The position numbers were made by a program, and so were the translations under genes. The notes beneath the pieces are model-generated. The model had not been told where the DNA came from and made no database searches. It saw nothing but the letters and a program-made list of their open reading frames with translations. Source: Desulfobacterales bacterium (GTDB lineage Bacteria > Desulfobacterota > Desulfobacteria > Desulfobacterales > Desulfosalsimonadaceae). Taken from it: 64,000 nucleotides of DNA. The DNA lies in NCBI GenBank assembly GCA_034520365.1, contig JAXHNP010000003.1, positions 558,001 through 622,000 on the forward strand, read 5' to 3'. Positions 34,476-42,991 of the stretch are shown piece by piece; positions within the stretch are counted from its first letter, which is position 1; each line of letters opens with the position of its first letter.

Positions 34476-35504
34476 ATGATTTTACACCTGATACTGCTGG
34501 CTGCCGGGTTTCTGCTGCTCTATTTCGGGGCCGAATGGCTGGTCAAGGGCTCGGCCAACCTGGCCCGGAGCCTGGGCATCAGCGCGGTGGTAATCGGCCT
34601 CACCGTGGTGGCCTTCGGCACCTCGACCCCGGAGCTGGTGGTAAGTGTGATCTCATCGCTTCAGGACAAGAGCATGATCGCGGTGGGAAACGTGGTGGGC
34701 AGCAATATCTGCAATATCGCCCTGGTGCTGGGTGCGGCCGCCGCCATCATGCCGATCACCGCCAACCGGTCGGTGGTCCAACGCGATATCCCGCTGATGC
34801 TTGCCATCTCCGTCTATCTGCTTCTGCTCTCTCTGGACTCCCGCATCAGCCGGATCGAAGGGGTTACCCTGTTTGCCGGGATTATTTTATACACCATTTT
34901 CAACTACTACATCTCGATTAAAGAAAACCCGGCAAGCCGCGAAATTTCATATACCCCGGCTAACAGGGGCGCAGAGGCCTGCGATACTGCGGACCCGGCT
35001 GAAAGCATAGAGGCGCAGGTCGAAGAGATCGACACCATTGAATCCCGCCCCAAACAGGTGCTCATGATCATTGCGGGCATTGCCGGGGTGGTGATCGGCG
35101 CGGACACGATGATCGATGCCGCTGTGGCCATGATGAAAAATTCCGGAGTCAGCGAAAAATTCATCGGCTTAACCATTGTGGCGCTTGGCACCTCGCTGCC
35201 TGAGCTGGCCACCTCAGTGGTGGCGGCCATGAAAAAACAGATGGACATCAGCATCGGCAACCTGGTGGGCAGCAATGTCTTTAACATCCTGTCAGTGATC
35301 GGTGCCGCCGGAATGATCCGGCCGATCCCCATCCCGGGCGGCTTCATTGAAAGCGGACTGATTATCGATTACCTGGTGATGATGGGTATCAGCCTCCTGC
35401 CGTGGCTGATGATGCGAAAGGACTGCACGGTTAAACGGTGGGGCGGCGGGCTGCTGATCTTATGCTATGCCGGCTATATTGCCTATCTGATCCATATCGG
35501 ATAA
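34476..35504 (+). CDS. Ca2+/cation antiporter of the CaCA (YrbG) family
   Basis: A 342-residue membrane exchanger with the two alpha repeats: first VAFGTSTPELVVSV / GNVVGSNICNIALVLG (~45-90), second VALGTSLPELATSVVA / GNLVGSNVFNILSVIG (~230-275). Acidic residues that bind cations are present in both. A ~60-residue acidic cytosolic loop lies between the halves. It is 21 bases after the acyl-CoA synthetase, so possibly co-transcribed. Cation (Ca2+ versus other) is not certain. Confidence 0.9.
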   Translation: MILHLILLAAGFLLLYFGAEWLVKGSANLARSLGISAVVIGLTVVAFGTSTPELVVSVISSLQDKSMIAVGNVVGSNICNIALVLGAAAAIMPITANRSVVQRDIPLMLAISVYLLLLSLDSRISRIEGVTLFAGIILYTIFNYYISIKENPASREISYTPANRGAEACDTADPAESIEAQVEEIDTIESRPKQVLMIIAGIAGVVIGADTMIDAAVAMMKNSGVSEKFIGLTIVALGTSLPELATSVVAAMKKQMDISIGNLVGSNVFNILSVIGAAGMIRPIPIPGGFIESGLIIDYLVMMGISLLPWLMMRKDCTVKRWGGGLLILCYAGYIAYLIHIG

Positions 35505-35532
35505 ACTGCTTGATAAGAATAACGGACACATT

Positions 35533-36360
35533 ATGACCAACGACCGAATTATCCGCCACTACCATGTGGATGAGAATCTGACGGAAAGCGTATTATCCGC
35601 TATCAAAAAAGAAAAAGGCGGTTTGGATAATCTTTCCGTGGATGATCTGATCGCCATTGACGGCTTCCACATCCGGGGCCGCAAATCGACCATCGAGCTG
35701 GCCGAACAGCTCAACCTGGATGCCGGCCACAGGGTCTTAGACATCGGCGCCGGCTCGGGCGGCACGGCCCGGTATCTGGCATCCAGATTCGGCTGCCGGG
35801 TCATTGGTATTGATCTGACATTCTCCTATGCCGCCCTGGCGGCTGAACTTGCCAAGCACGTGGGGCTTTCCGATCAAACCGCCTATGGCTGCGCCAACGG
35901 GGCAAAACTTCCGTTTGAAAAAGAGAGTTTTGACATTGCCTGGACCGATCACATCCAGATGAACATCCCGGATAAGGGCCAGTATATTAAAGAGCTCCGC
36001 CGGGTGCTAAAGCCCGGCGGGAAAATCGCCCTGCATGAAGTGTTCACCGGCGCCCACGGTGATCCCTACCTGCCGGCACCCTGGTCGAGTGAGCCGTCCA
36101 CGAGCTTTGTCATCCCGGCCGATCAAATGAAAACGCACTTAACGCAAATGAATTTTAAAGTTCTGGAATGGCAGGATGTCACGGAGATTTCCAGCCAGTG
36201 GTTTCAAAAGATGCAGGCCCGGCAAAAAGCGAGCAGCCCACCGCCTTTGGGGATTCACTTACTCATGGGGCCGAATGCGAAAGAAAAAATCGCCAATATG
36301 GGCCGCAGTCTGGCTGAAGGCCGGGTCCGGGTGATTATGGGGGTTTTGCAGAAAATCTGA
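35533..36360 (+). CDS. SAM-dependent methyltransferase (class I)
   Basis: A 275-residue protein. Motif I VLDIGAGSGGTARYLA, motif II VIGIDLT, post-I ANGAKLPFEKESFDIAW and motif III RVLKPGGKIALHEV define the SAM fold of the UbiE / sarcosine-dimethylglycine methyltransferase type. An ~65-residue N-terminal helical part precedes the fold. It is 28 bases after the exchanger gene. The substrate is not identifiable; a small-molecule amine or quinone-type substrate is possible by family. Confidence 0.85.
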   Translation: MTNDRIIRHYHVDENLTESVLSAIKKEKGGLDNLSVDDLIAIDGFHIRGRKSTIELAEQLNLDAGHRVLDIGAGSGGTARYLASRFGCRVIGIDLTFSYAALAAELAKHVGLSDQTAYGCANGAKLPFEKESFDIAWTDHIQMNIPDKGQYIKELRRVLKPGGKIALHEVFTGAHGDPYLPAPWSSEPSTSFVIPADQMKTHLTQMNFKVLEWQDVTEISSQWFQKMQARQKASSPPPLGIHLLMGPNAKEKIANMGRSLAEGRVRVIMGVLQKI

Positions 36361-36373
36361 CTTAAATTGACGG

Positions 36374-38341
36374 CTAAAAAAACAAATGCCACGCGGTCAG
36401 CACCTCATAATGCTGCTGACCCGCATCTTTATATGCGGCCTCAACCGATAAATGATTGTTCGGACTGAGCCGGAAATTGCCGATTGCGCCGGCTGTATAC
36501 TCGGCATGGGTATCGCCGGCAAAAAATCCGAGCCCCCGGCCGTATAAATGAAACTTGCTGGCCGGCCCCAAGGAAAAAATGGTGCCAAGCGACGCCCCGC
36601 TCCCCGCAGCGTAGTCGGCCTCCAGGTCGCCGCCCACCGCTAACTCGGCTTCGGCCATGGCATAACACATCCCCAGCCATGACGTCCGGGCGGCCGCTCC
36701 GGCCCCGCCGTTTACCCGGTAATAAGAGGCGTCGCCGTCATTTTCAAGCGGCTTTCGGTGCCAGCCGGTGTTGAATTTCCAGGAAAGGGGCTTAAAAATG
36801 GCGTCCATTGGCGCAACCGACACAATATCCACAATATCAAACTGCTCAAGGGTCAGCCGGCCGGATTCCGGATAATACCGGGTCCGCAGGTCGCCGAACT
36901 CAATCTGGGCCCCCTGGTTATGGACATAATCCATATCGGTTAGATCGGTCAGCGCCGGCCGAAACCGCAGCTCATAAAACACATCCCCGCTTCGCAGGCC
37001 GACCCCGGCGCTGGCCCGTCTGGAATCGTGGCTGTTTTCGGGCCGCGGCGGCACCGGAATTTCCGCCTCCCAGTCGGTTTCAGCCTGCCCCAGCCCGCTG
37101 CGGACCCGCAATGCGGAAAGGAGCTGCTTACGATAGCTCTTCTTGTCCAGGTCTTTACTGACATATTGGTATTGAATCACCTCGACCACCAGATCCAGTA
37201 TCCGGATCTTTTCCTCCCGGGAAAACGGTTTGTCGAGCAACGCTGCAGGAGCTGTTCGGCCCCGGATGATCGCCTCGGCAGCCGCGACCTCTCCGGTATC
37301 CAGATGGTCGATCAGGTAATCAATCCGGGTGGCCTTGGCCGGCCTGAATGCCGCATCCACAATAAGGCCTTCTTCCTTTACCGCCTTAACGGTATCAATG
37401 GGAATGGCGTAGAGATCAAACCGATCAATCAGGTGAACCGACGGCCGTGCGGCCTCGATCAGATAAAGCAGGTTGTAGGAGCAGTTTTCATCAAAAAAAT
37501 AGTAATCCGAGCCGATCTCGTCCATTTCCCGGATGTGGCGCACCATCCGGCGAAGCTCTGCCGGGGTTAGATTCAGTTGGTACTCCCATATATCCCGCTG
37601 GTTGATATCGCTGTATTCCTGGATTTTTTTATAATAGGGCATAACCGAATAATACCCCTGGTAAAGCCCGGTAAGCCCGGAAAGGGCCATTGATAACCCG
37701 TCGCCGCCCCCGGTAACAGCCGCATAATTTACCGCATTGGACAACCGTTTGTTGGTATATGCCGTATCAATGATAATCAGCGTATGGCCAAACATAGAGG
37801 CCGGGTTGTTCATGTAATAGGTGGGAAAAATCAGGCTGGCCGACCGCGGGTCGATGCGGTCGATATCCGGGCAGTCCCGGCCGGCAAAACATTGCGGCAG
37901 CACCCCGCCCAGCTCTTCTTTCAACCACCCGAACCGGGCGTAAAACCGGCAGGCGGCTTCTTCCTGCGCGTCAGTTTCGCCGTCAAAGAGATAGCGGATG
38001 GTGGCCCGGAGTTCGGCTTCCGGATCGGTCTTGCCGTCTTCTGCCAGGAAAAAATCCGGATCATCCACCTGGCTTTCAACACCTGTCAGCTTTTTCTCAT
38101 AGTGCATGAGGATATGCCAGTACCGGTCCGCATGAAGATTTTTTTCCCGGGCCGTCGAGAGCAGGCGCTCGACCGAACACTGACCGCATGGCCCGGAATG
38201 GGCGGGGAATGGAAAAAAAATGCCGGCAGCCAACAGCGCCATGATAAAAAACGATACGGCCCCCTCTGCTCGGAGGCCGTATCGTTTTTTTAGTCTTGTT
38301 GGAATTCGCTGCTGATCAGATGGTTTGAATGATCTGGGCAA
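36374..38341 (-). CDS. DUF4105 (Lnb N-terminal-like) envelope protein
   Basis: A 655-residue exported protein. A basic N-terminus, hydrophobic FFIMALLAAGIFFPFPAHS and a likely cleavage site are followed by a DUF4105 domain (~150-320) with NNPASMFGHTLIII and FFDENCSYNLLYLIEAARP. The conserved His and Cys resemble the catalytic residues of Lnb/NlpC-like thiol enzymes. The C-terminal half (~430-655) looks like a beta-barrel-type region ending in HLFF. The start is uncertain: ATG 38341 overlaps the previous gene, and a terminator-like hairpin falls inside the first codons; ATG 38242 would lose the charged signal region. It follows DUF3015, a frequent partner. Confidence 0.78.
   Translation of the reverse strand: MPRSFKPSDQQRIPTRLKKRYGLRAEGAVSFFIMALLAAGIFFPFPAHSGPCGQCSVERLLSTAREKNLHADRYWHILMHYEKKLTGVESQVDDPDFFLAEDGKTDPEAELRATIRYLFDGETDAQEEAACRFYARFGWLKEELGGVLPQCFAGRDCPDIDRIDPRSASLIFPTYYMNNPASMFGHTLIIIDTAYTNKRLSNAVNYAAVTGGGDGLSMALSGLTGLYQGYYSVMPYYKKIQEYSDINQRDIWEYQLNLTPAELRRMVRHIREMDEIGSDYYFFDENCSYNLLYLIEAARPSVHLIDRFDLYAIPIDTVKAVKEEGLIVDAAFRPAKATRIDYLIDHLDTGEVAAAEAIIRGRTAPAALLDKPFSREEKIRILDLVVEVIQYQYVSKDLDKKSYRKQLLSALRVRSGLGQAETDWEAEIPVPPRPENSHDSRRASAGVGLRSGDVFYELRFRPALTDLTDMDYVHNQGAQIEFGDLRTRYYPESGRLTLEQFDIVDIVSVAPMDAIFKPLSWKFNTGWHRKPLENDGDASYYRVNGGAGAAARTSWLGMCYAMAEAELAVGGDLEADYAAGSGASLGTIFSLGPASKFHLYGRGLGFFAGDTHAEYTAGAIGNFRLSPNNHLSVEAAYKDAGQQHYEVLTAWHLFF
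38246..38291 (-). terminator. bidirectional terminator-like hairpin downstream of the DUF3015 gene
   Basis: The long inverted repeat AAAACGATACGGCC / GGCCGTATCGTTTT with A and T runs on either side starts 24 bases past the DUF3015 stop. On the annotated start it would lie within the 5' end of the DUF4105 gene. Confidence 0.75.
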
Positions 38342-38798
38342 TTTCAGTAACGACGGTCTCGTTGGTCACCTCTGAATCGATATAGATCCGGTCGAAATTC
38401 TGCTGCAGCTTGCTGTTTAACATGGGCCGTTTGGTTTCGGGCACTTGGGCGATCTCCGCCAGCGCATCCAGGGATTCCCCCTCGCCCTGGGCGATGTCAA
38501 CGGCCAGGGAATCCATGTTGTCGGCCACGTAGATGTTTAACTGCTCGTTCATGGCCAGGGACTGCACCTGACCGCAATCAAGCGTTCCGGAACTCATGGC
38601 AAACGTTTGATTGCCGGAGATGCCGTTTAAAAACGTGCCCACCAGCTTCCAGACCAGGCCGGTTTTGTCCCCGATAGCCATGCCGCCTAAGCCGCATCCG
38701 CAGTCCTCGCGGACCGTGTGGCCGCCCTGGGCCATGCATACCGATGCAAAGCCCACCGTCATAAAACAGATGAGAACAATAAAAGCAATCTTTTTCAT
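38316..38798 (-). CDS. DUF3015 family exported protein
   Basis: A 160-residue protein with signal peptide (MKKIAFIVLICFMTVGFASVCMA) and the DUF3015 pattern: CGCGLGG, then TGNQTFAMSSGTLDC-like (here SGNQTFAMSSGTLDCG), and a C-terminal helical part. GGAGGAG precedes ATG 38798. Function of the family is unknown, probably periplasmic. It immediately precedes DUF4105 and the two probably work together in the envelope. Confidence 0.85.
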   Translation of the reverse strand: MKKIAFIVLICFMTVGFASVCMAQGGHTVREDCGCGLGGMAIGDKTGLVWKLVGTFLNGISGNQTFAMSSGTLDCGQVQSLAMNEQLNIYVADNMDSLAVDIAQGEGESLDALAEIAQVPETKRPMLNSKLQQNFDRIYIDSEVTNETVVTEIAQIIQTI

Positions 38799-39155
38799 AA
38801 TCTCCTCCAAATTATATGATGTTCCAATGAAAACCGGACCTCCCCATGAGGACCGGCCCCAATACTGGCCGTTCACGCAGATATAAAGGAAATGGGCGGG
38901 TATGATCAATCTCCAAAATGGTTTCCGGCTGCTTAATTCTTGATTATAGAATTAGTCTAACTGGAAAACCGACCGTTTTCAATCAGAAATCATCACAATC
39001 TCCTGCCGAGGCATTTTTCTCAATAATGGAATGCTGTCCGGGCACTTCCGCCAAAATGCCGGACTGGCGCGAAAGAAGGCTGATCCGCGTTTAAAAGGGT
39101 GCATTATCTGTAGAAATGGTTATAATTAACTGTTTGAAGAAAGGAGTAAATAAAT
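38799..39155. other. divergent intergenic region, no gene
   Basis: These 357 bp separate the DUF3015 gene from the Fe-S gene. A TATAAT at 39121-39126 could be a -10 box for the Fe-S gene, but no good -35 was seen. No other signal was recognised. Confidence 0.4.
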
Positions 39156-39998
39156 ATGACAAAGACCAAAACCCCGATGGAGATACTGAAACTGCTGGAT
39201 CAATCCAACTGCCGGCAATGCAATGAACCGACCTGTATGGCATTTGCCGCCCAGGTGTTTAAGGGGAAAAAGAAATTAAGCGACTGCCCGAAACTGGATG
39301 CCGCCATCATCGAACAATACGGTGAAAGCGATGAAAGCGCCGGGGATACGGAAAAACCGCGCACCTCGGAGGAAGAGGTCGAGGCCTATGTGGAAAGCCT
39401 GAAGGAGAAAGTCCGCGAGATGGATCTTTCCTCGGTGGCAGAAAAACTGGGGGGCGTATTTAAAAACGGACGCCTCACCGTTAAAGTGCTGGGCAAAGAT
39501 TTCAGCGTATACCCTGACGGCACCCTTTCCGCGGACATTCACACCAACCCCTGGGTGTCTGTGCCGGTGCTGACCTATATCACCCAGGGCGTGGGAAAGG
39601 ATCTAACCGGTAACTGGCTGCCCTTCCGGGAACTGGAAGGCGGCAGCGCATGGGCCGGCCTGTTTCACCAGCGTTGCGAAAAGCCCCTAAAGCTGATCGC
39701 GGATACTGATTATGATCTTTTCGTGGATCTGCTGGATATATTTAACGGCCGGCCGGTGGAGCATCTGGATGCGGATGTCGCCCGGGTCTTTTATGTGCTG
39801 CCCAAGGTGGCCATCATGATCTGCTACTGGCCGGCAGAGGAGGATTTTGAGTCAAGCCTCAAAATCTATTTTGACGAAGTGGCAGATGAGAACTTAAACC
39901 TTGCCTCCATCAATGCCCTGGGCTCGGGGCTGGGCCGCATGTTTGAAAAACTGGCGGAAAAGCACAGTACGAAGCAATCGCTGGCAGCGAGCCAATAA
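39156..39998 (+). CDS. Fe-S cluster (CFeSP-type) and DUF3786 domain protein
   Basis: A 280-residue protein. The N-terminal domain (~1-50) carries CRQCNEPTCMAFAAQVFKG and a fourth Cys (SDCPKL), the [4Fe-4S] pattern of the corrinoid Fe-S protein and RnfB family. The rest is DUF3786 (~95-270, RELEGGSAWAGLFHQRCEKP). Such proteins are common in anaerobes and thought to be linked to corrinoid or one-carbon metabolism, but the reaction is not known. AAAGGAG precedes the ATG and a clear terminator follows, so it is monocistronic. Confidence 0.85.
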   Translation: MTKTKTPMEILKLLDQSNCRQCNEPTCMAFAAQVFKGKKKLSDCPKLDAAIIEQYGESDESAGDTEKPRTSEEEVEAYVESLKEKVREMDLSSVAEKLGGVFKNGRLTVKVLGKDFSVYPDGTLSADIHTNPWVSVPVLTYITQGVGKDLTGNWLPFRELEGGSAWAGLFHQRCEKPLKLIADTDYDLFVDLLDIFNGRPVEHLDADVARVFYVLPKVAIMICYWPAEEDFESSLKIYFDEVADENLNLASINALGSGLGRMFEKLAEKHSTKQSLAASQ

Positions 39999-40031
39999 TT
40001 GCCAAAGTCAAACAAATCCGAATAATTGATG

Positions 40032-40068
40032 ATGCGCGCCCCTGCGGCGCGCATTTCATTTTTTTTCA
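40032..40068 (+). terminator. Rho-independent terminator
   Basis: ATGCGCGCC / GGCGCGCAT stem followed by TTCATTTTTTTT, 33 bases after the Fe-S/DUF3786 stop. Confidence 0.85.
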
Positions 40069-40106
40069 ACCCTGCTTTGTTGGTTTGTTTTTAGCCGAAA
40101 TGCGCG

Positions 40107-40682
40107 CTATACGGATTTTTCACCAACCAGCAGAAAATGCTTCGCCAGATCGTTGAATAATTGAACATTCTGGAAATTCGCGGCCGCCATCTGCTCTTTT
40201 ACCTGTTCGGGCTGCCAGCGGATGTGCTCGGGCGGGCCTTCATCCATTTCCTCCTTTTTCCAGTCCACAATAAAAATTTTACCGCCATTTTTTAAAATTC
40301 TATATGATTCCAATAGGATGGCCTGTGGATTGTCCAGTTCATGATGCAGATTGATCATGAACACCAGGACCGCCGTTTCATCATCCAGCGGCACACGGTT
40401 CTCCTCAATCTTGAGCGGCTTAATGCCGGGGTTTTGGGGACAAATATGTTCTTCCATCCATTCAATCATGGTATCGGATATATCACAGGCATAAAGCGTC
40501 TCCCCTTTTGATAACTTCAAAAAGGGAACGCTGAAAAAACCGGTTCCCGCCCCGATATCGACCAGTACGTCGGGATTTAAGATACCTATTCTGCCCCAGA
40601 TATACTCCGGCGGGATGTCCCGTAACCTGTCCGGATTATTAAGCTTCTGCAGTTTTTTGACATCAAACTTTTTCTCATTCAT
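40107..40682 (-). CDS. SAM-dependent methyltransferase (class I)
   Basis: A 191-residue methyltransferase: motif I VDIGAGTGFFSVPFL, motif II LYACDIS, post-I VLVFMINLHHELDN and motif III ILKNGGKIFIVDWK. It is of the UbiE/Methyltransf_25 type. It lies 78 bases after HisF on the same strand, so it may be in the same transcript. AGGATCACGG lies just before the ATG. Substrate is unknown. Confidence 0.82.
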   Translation of the reverse strand: MNEKKFDVKKLQKLNNPDRLRDIPPEYIWGRIGILNPDVLVDIGAGTGFFSVPFLKLSKGETLYACDISDTMIEWMEEHICPQNPGIKPLKIEENRVPLDDETAVLVFMINLHHELDNPQAILLESYRILKNGGKIFIVDWKKEEMDEGPPEHIRWQPEQVKEQMAAANFQNVQLFNDLAKHFLLVGEKSV

Positions 40683-40760
40683 TCCGTGATCCTGTTTAAT
40701 TTTTCGCAGTCGTTTCTTTTTTTTATGATCATTTCAAATTCCGGTTTGTTCATGGCGATT

Positions 40761-41522
40761 TCAGCGCACAGCCGCCCCCCGTTCGCGCAAATAGGTCTTC
40801 AAGTCGCTGATTTCAATCATCCCGAAATGAAAAACAGATGCGGCAAGCAAAATAGTCGCCCCGGCTTCCACCGCCTGATAGAAATGCGCCAGCTCCCCGG
40901 CGCCGCCGGAGGCCACCACTTCGGCCGACACCGCATCTTTCATCGCACTTATCACCGGCAGATCATAACCGGTCTTAGCGCCGTCCCCGGCTTTGCTTGT
41001 GGGCAGAATCACCGGCACGCCGTAACCGTCAACCCGCTTTGCCCATTCGATGGCATCTGCGCCGGTGGCGGTCCGGCCGCCGTCAATATAGACTTCATAA
41101 CCGGACGGCATCGCCGGATTTTGATCCACGTCAATAGCCACGGTCACGTTCCCGGCGCCCAGCTCTTTAACCATTTCTTTGATTACCTCGGGCTTCCGGA
41201 AGGCCGCGCTGCTGGTCGACACCTTGTTTGCGCCCGCGTTCAGCACCATTTCGGCGGATTTCACATCTGAAATGCCCCCGCCCACGGTAAATGGCACGGT
41301 GGTGACCTCGGCCACGCGTTTAACGACATCCAGCATGGTGGCCCTTTTTTCAACCGTCGCCGTGATATCCAGAAGCGCCAGCTCATCCGCCCCCGCCTCG
41401 CAATAGGCGCGCGCGCATTCCACCGGATCACCGGCGTCTCGTATGTCAACAAAATGAACCCCCTTAACAACGCGGCCGTTCTGCATGTCCAGACAAGGCA
41501 TGATTTTAACTGCTTGATCCAA
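40761..41522 (-). CDS. hisF: HisF-like imidazole glycerol phosphate synthase cyclase subunit
   Basis: A 253-residue (beta-alpha)8 protein with HisF features: MPCLDMQNGRVVKGVHFV (catalytic first Asp and Lys), GADELALLDITAT, VPFTVGGGI, VAIDVDQN (second catalytic Asp) and VVASGGAG. Loop 6, normally LLTSMDRDGTKxGYD, reads ILPTSKAGDGAKTGYD, so one acidic residue is replaced. It would make IGP and AICAR in histidine synthesis with HisH, but no his genes are adjacent. It may be a divergent HisF or a paralog. The start is TTG with GGAGGGAC upstream. Confidence 0.82.
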   Translation of the reverse strand: MDQAVKIMPCLDMQNGRVVKGVHFVDIRDAGDPVECARAYCEAGADELALLDITATVEKRATMLDVVKRVAEVTTVPFTVGGGISDVKSAEMVLNAGANKVSTSSAAFRKPEVIKEMVKELGAGNVTVAIDVDQNPAMPSGYEVYIDGGRTATGADAIEWAKRVDGYGVPVILPTSKAGDGAKTGYDLPVISAMKDAVSAEVVASGGAGELAHFYQAVEAGATILLAASVFHFGMIEISDLKTYLRERGAAVR

Positions 41523-41733
41523 TGTGTCCCTCCTTTTTTGCTTGGTTTTGTCCTAAGAATTCTGGACGACAGTATATTCAAATAAATTTTTGCGACAATA
41601 AAAACTTCATGCTTTGCATGGGTTGTTGATATTTTTGGAATTCATTATATTTTATCCTAACTTATTGGTATTATTTCAATCAGTTCTCTTGCTTCGACCC
41701 GGAAACCGATTAAAGATCCCGCCTCATGCAAGT

Positions 41734-41769
41734 AAAAACCCCGTTGCCGGCAAATGACGTCAACGGGGT
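41734..41769 (-). terminator. Rho-independent terminator of the minus-strand secreted protein gene
   Basis: Stem CCCCGTTG / CAACGGGG followed on the minus strand by TTTTTACT, 28 bases past the stop at 41797. Confidence 0.8.
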
Positions 41770-41796
41770 CATACATTGTAAGATTTTATGACGGTT

Positions 41797-42306
41797 TTAT
41801 TTGGCTGCATCTGCTATCTTGTCAAGAGGTACCTCATCTGCCAGTGAGATAATATCTTCCTCGTTGTCAAACGAGGATGTTGAAAAAATCACTATTGTCT
41901 GTTCACCCGCGAATACTATCAGGTTGCTTTTGCCCCCCTTCTTGTTTAGCTCCAGCACGGCCTTGTGACCGGACACATCCAGGGTTTTTACCTTTTTTTC
42001 CGCGGTCTCCATGTTGAATTTCTGCAAGGCTTCAAATTTTCGAATCCCCGGGGCATCAGAGCCGCTTACTATTTTAAGCTGAACCTGATTTTCCCCGCCG
42101 TTTGAGTAATTCTGTTCAAAGGCAGACCAACTCTGCCCGCTCTGCTCCATGTTCATGCCGTCTGCCTCGCCCTGCCTGTCAAGCCCGCCAATTTTTTCGG
42201 GCACCAGGGGCACCCAGTCCTTGTAGTCAAGGGCGTTTACCGCCGGTGCTGCCAGCAGCATAAGAACAGCGGTGAAGGCAATGATTTTTGAGAGCTTTAA
42301 TTTCAT
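41797..42306 (-). CDS. exported protein of unknown function
   Basis: A 169-residue protein. MKLKLSKIIAFTAVLMLLAAPAVNA is a clear signal peptide with cleavage after Ala. The mature part has a repeated beta pattern (VQLKIVSG, AVLELNK, LIVFAGEQTIVIFSTS) and ends in a helical acidic segment. I do not recognise the family. AAAGGAG precedes the ATG and a terminator follows, so it is a monocistronic gene, probably periplasmic. Confidence 0.75.
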   Translation of the reverse strand: MKLKLSKIIAFTAVLMLLAAPAVNALDYKDWVPLVPEKIGGLDRQGEADGMNMEQSGQSWSAFEQNYSNGGENQVQLKIVSGSDAPGIRKFEALQKFNMETAEKKVKTLDVSGHKAVLELNKKGGKSNLIVFAGEQTIVIFSTSSFDNEEDIISLADEVPLDKIADAAK

Positions 42307-42444
42307 TTCAATTCTCCTTTGTAAAAAGAGTTGACAGGCGGGACGGCCGGACCGGGATTACCGGCTCTCCGGCAGACTTTCCCCCATTTCCTTGATGCAG
42401 TTCTGCACGACCTTTGTCCTTTTTAACATCTTATTGTTATCATA

Positions 42445-42543
42445 TCAAAAATTTACCTTGGTCCGCCCGGCGAGCGCTTCGGCATCGATGTCTTTTTCCT
42501 GCATGATCTTTGCGATTCTGGCGCCGACTTTTCCTGATTTCAT
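42445..42543 (-). pseudogene. short ORF resembling a truncated XRE-type HTH protein
   Basis: It encodes MKSGKVGARIAKIMQEKD and then IDAEALAGRTKVNF before a stop. The spacing of Gly, Arg, Ile and Leu-Ala fits helices 1-2 of an XRE domain (typically GxRIRxLRxxKxLSLxxLA), but the recognition helix is missing. AGGAG precedes the ATG. It may be a true micro-protein or a gene cut short. Confidence 0.45.
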
Positions 42544-42796
42544 GATTTCTCCTGTTTGTGATAAATAATCGCGTTGCCAAGGCGGCGGATTGACTTCAAA
42601 GCCGCTCTTGTACGATATGAGATAGGGGTTGTAAAGTGAGATCAGCGGGGTTTGATGATAGCTTCATAAAAAGCGATTTATTTCGCCGCAGCGATATGTT
42701 TACAGAAAGGAACTTATGAAATAGGCCCATGCGTATACTCATTAGCCAAAGGCGCCTGCCTCATCCCCCCTTTGGAAGTCTATAGAGGGGCCGAAA

Positions 42797-42898
42797 ATGG
42801 AAATCACTTTATACCAGATTGATCTGTGCGGCCATGCCACCCTGGCGTCGGCCTGGGTGCTTTTTAAAATCTCCTGGGATATGAAAACGACCGGTTAG
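42797..42898 (+). pseudogene. PhzF-like gene with large internal deletion
   Basis: The frame MEITLYQID joins directly to LCGHATLASAWVLFK. The first part resembles the N-terminus of PhzF-family isomerases (xIxxYQVDAF) and the second the internal block EVDLCGHATLAxAHVLF that is normally about 60 residues further on. The reading frame stops after 33 codons. So the gene lost both an internal piece and most of its 3' end. Confidence 0.7.
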
Positions 42899-42991
42899 AA
42901 ACAAGTCACTTGCCTGGGGGCGCTTTAATGGATAGGATATAGTTTTACAATTTGCCTGAAATTTTTATAATACCCCAAAAAGGAGTTCTGT

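Larger units (their letters stand above)
42307..42991. other. gene-poor stretch with gene fragments
   Basis: These 685 bp contain no intact long gene. They hold a 32-codon frame that looks like the start of a helix-turn-helix regulator (42445-42543) and a deleted PhzF-like gene (42797-42898). The remainder shows no recognisable signal. Confidence 0.6.
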
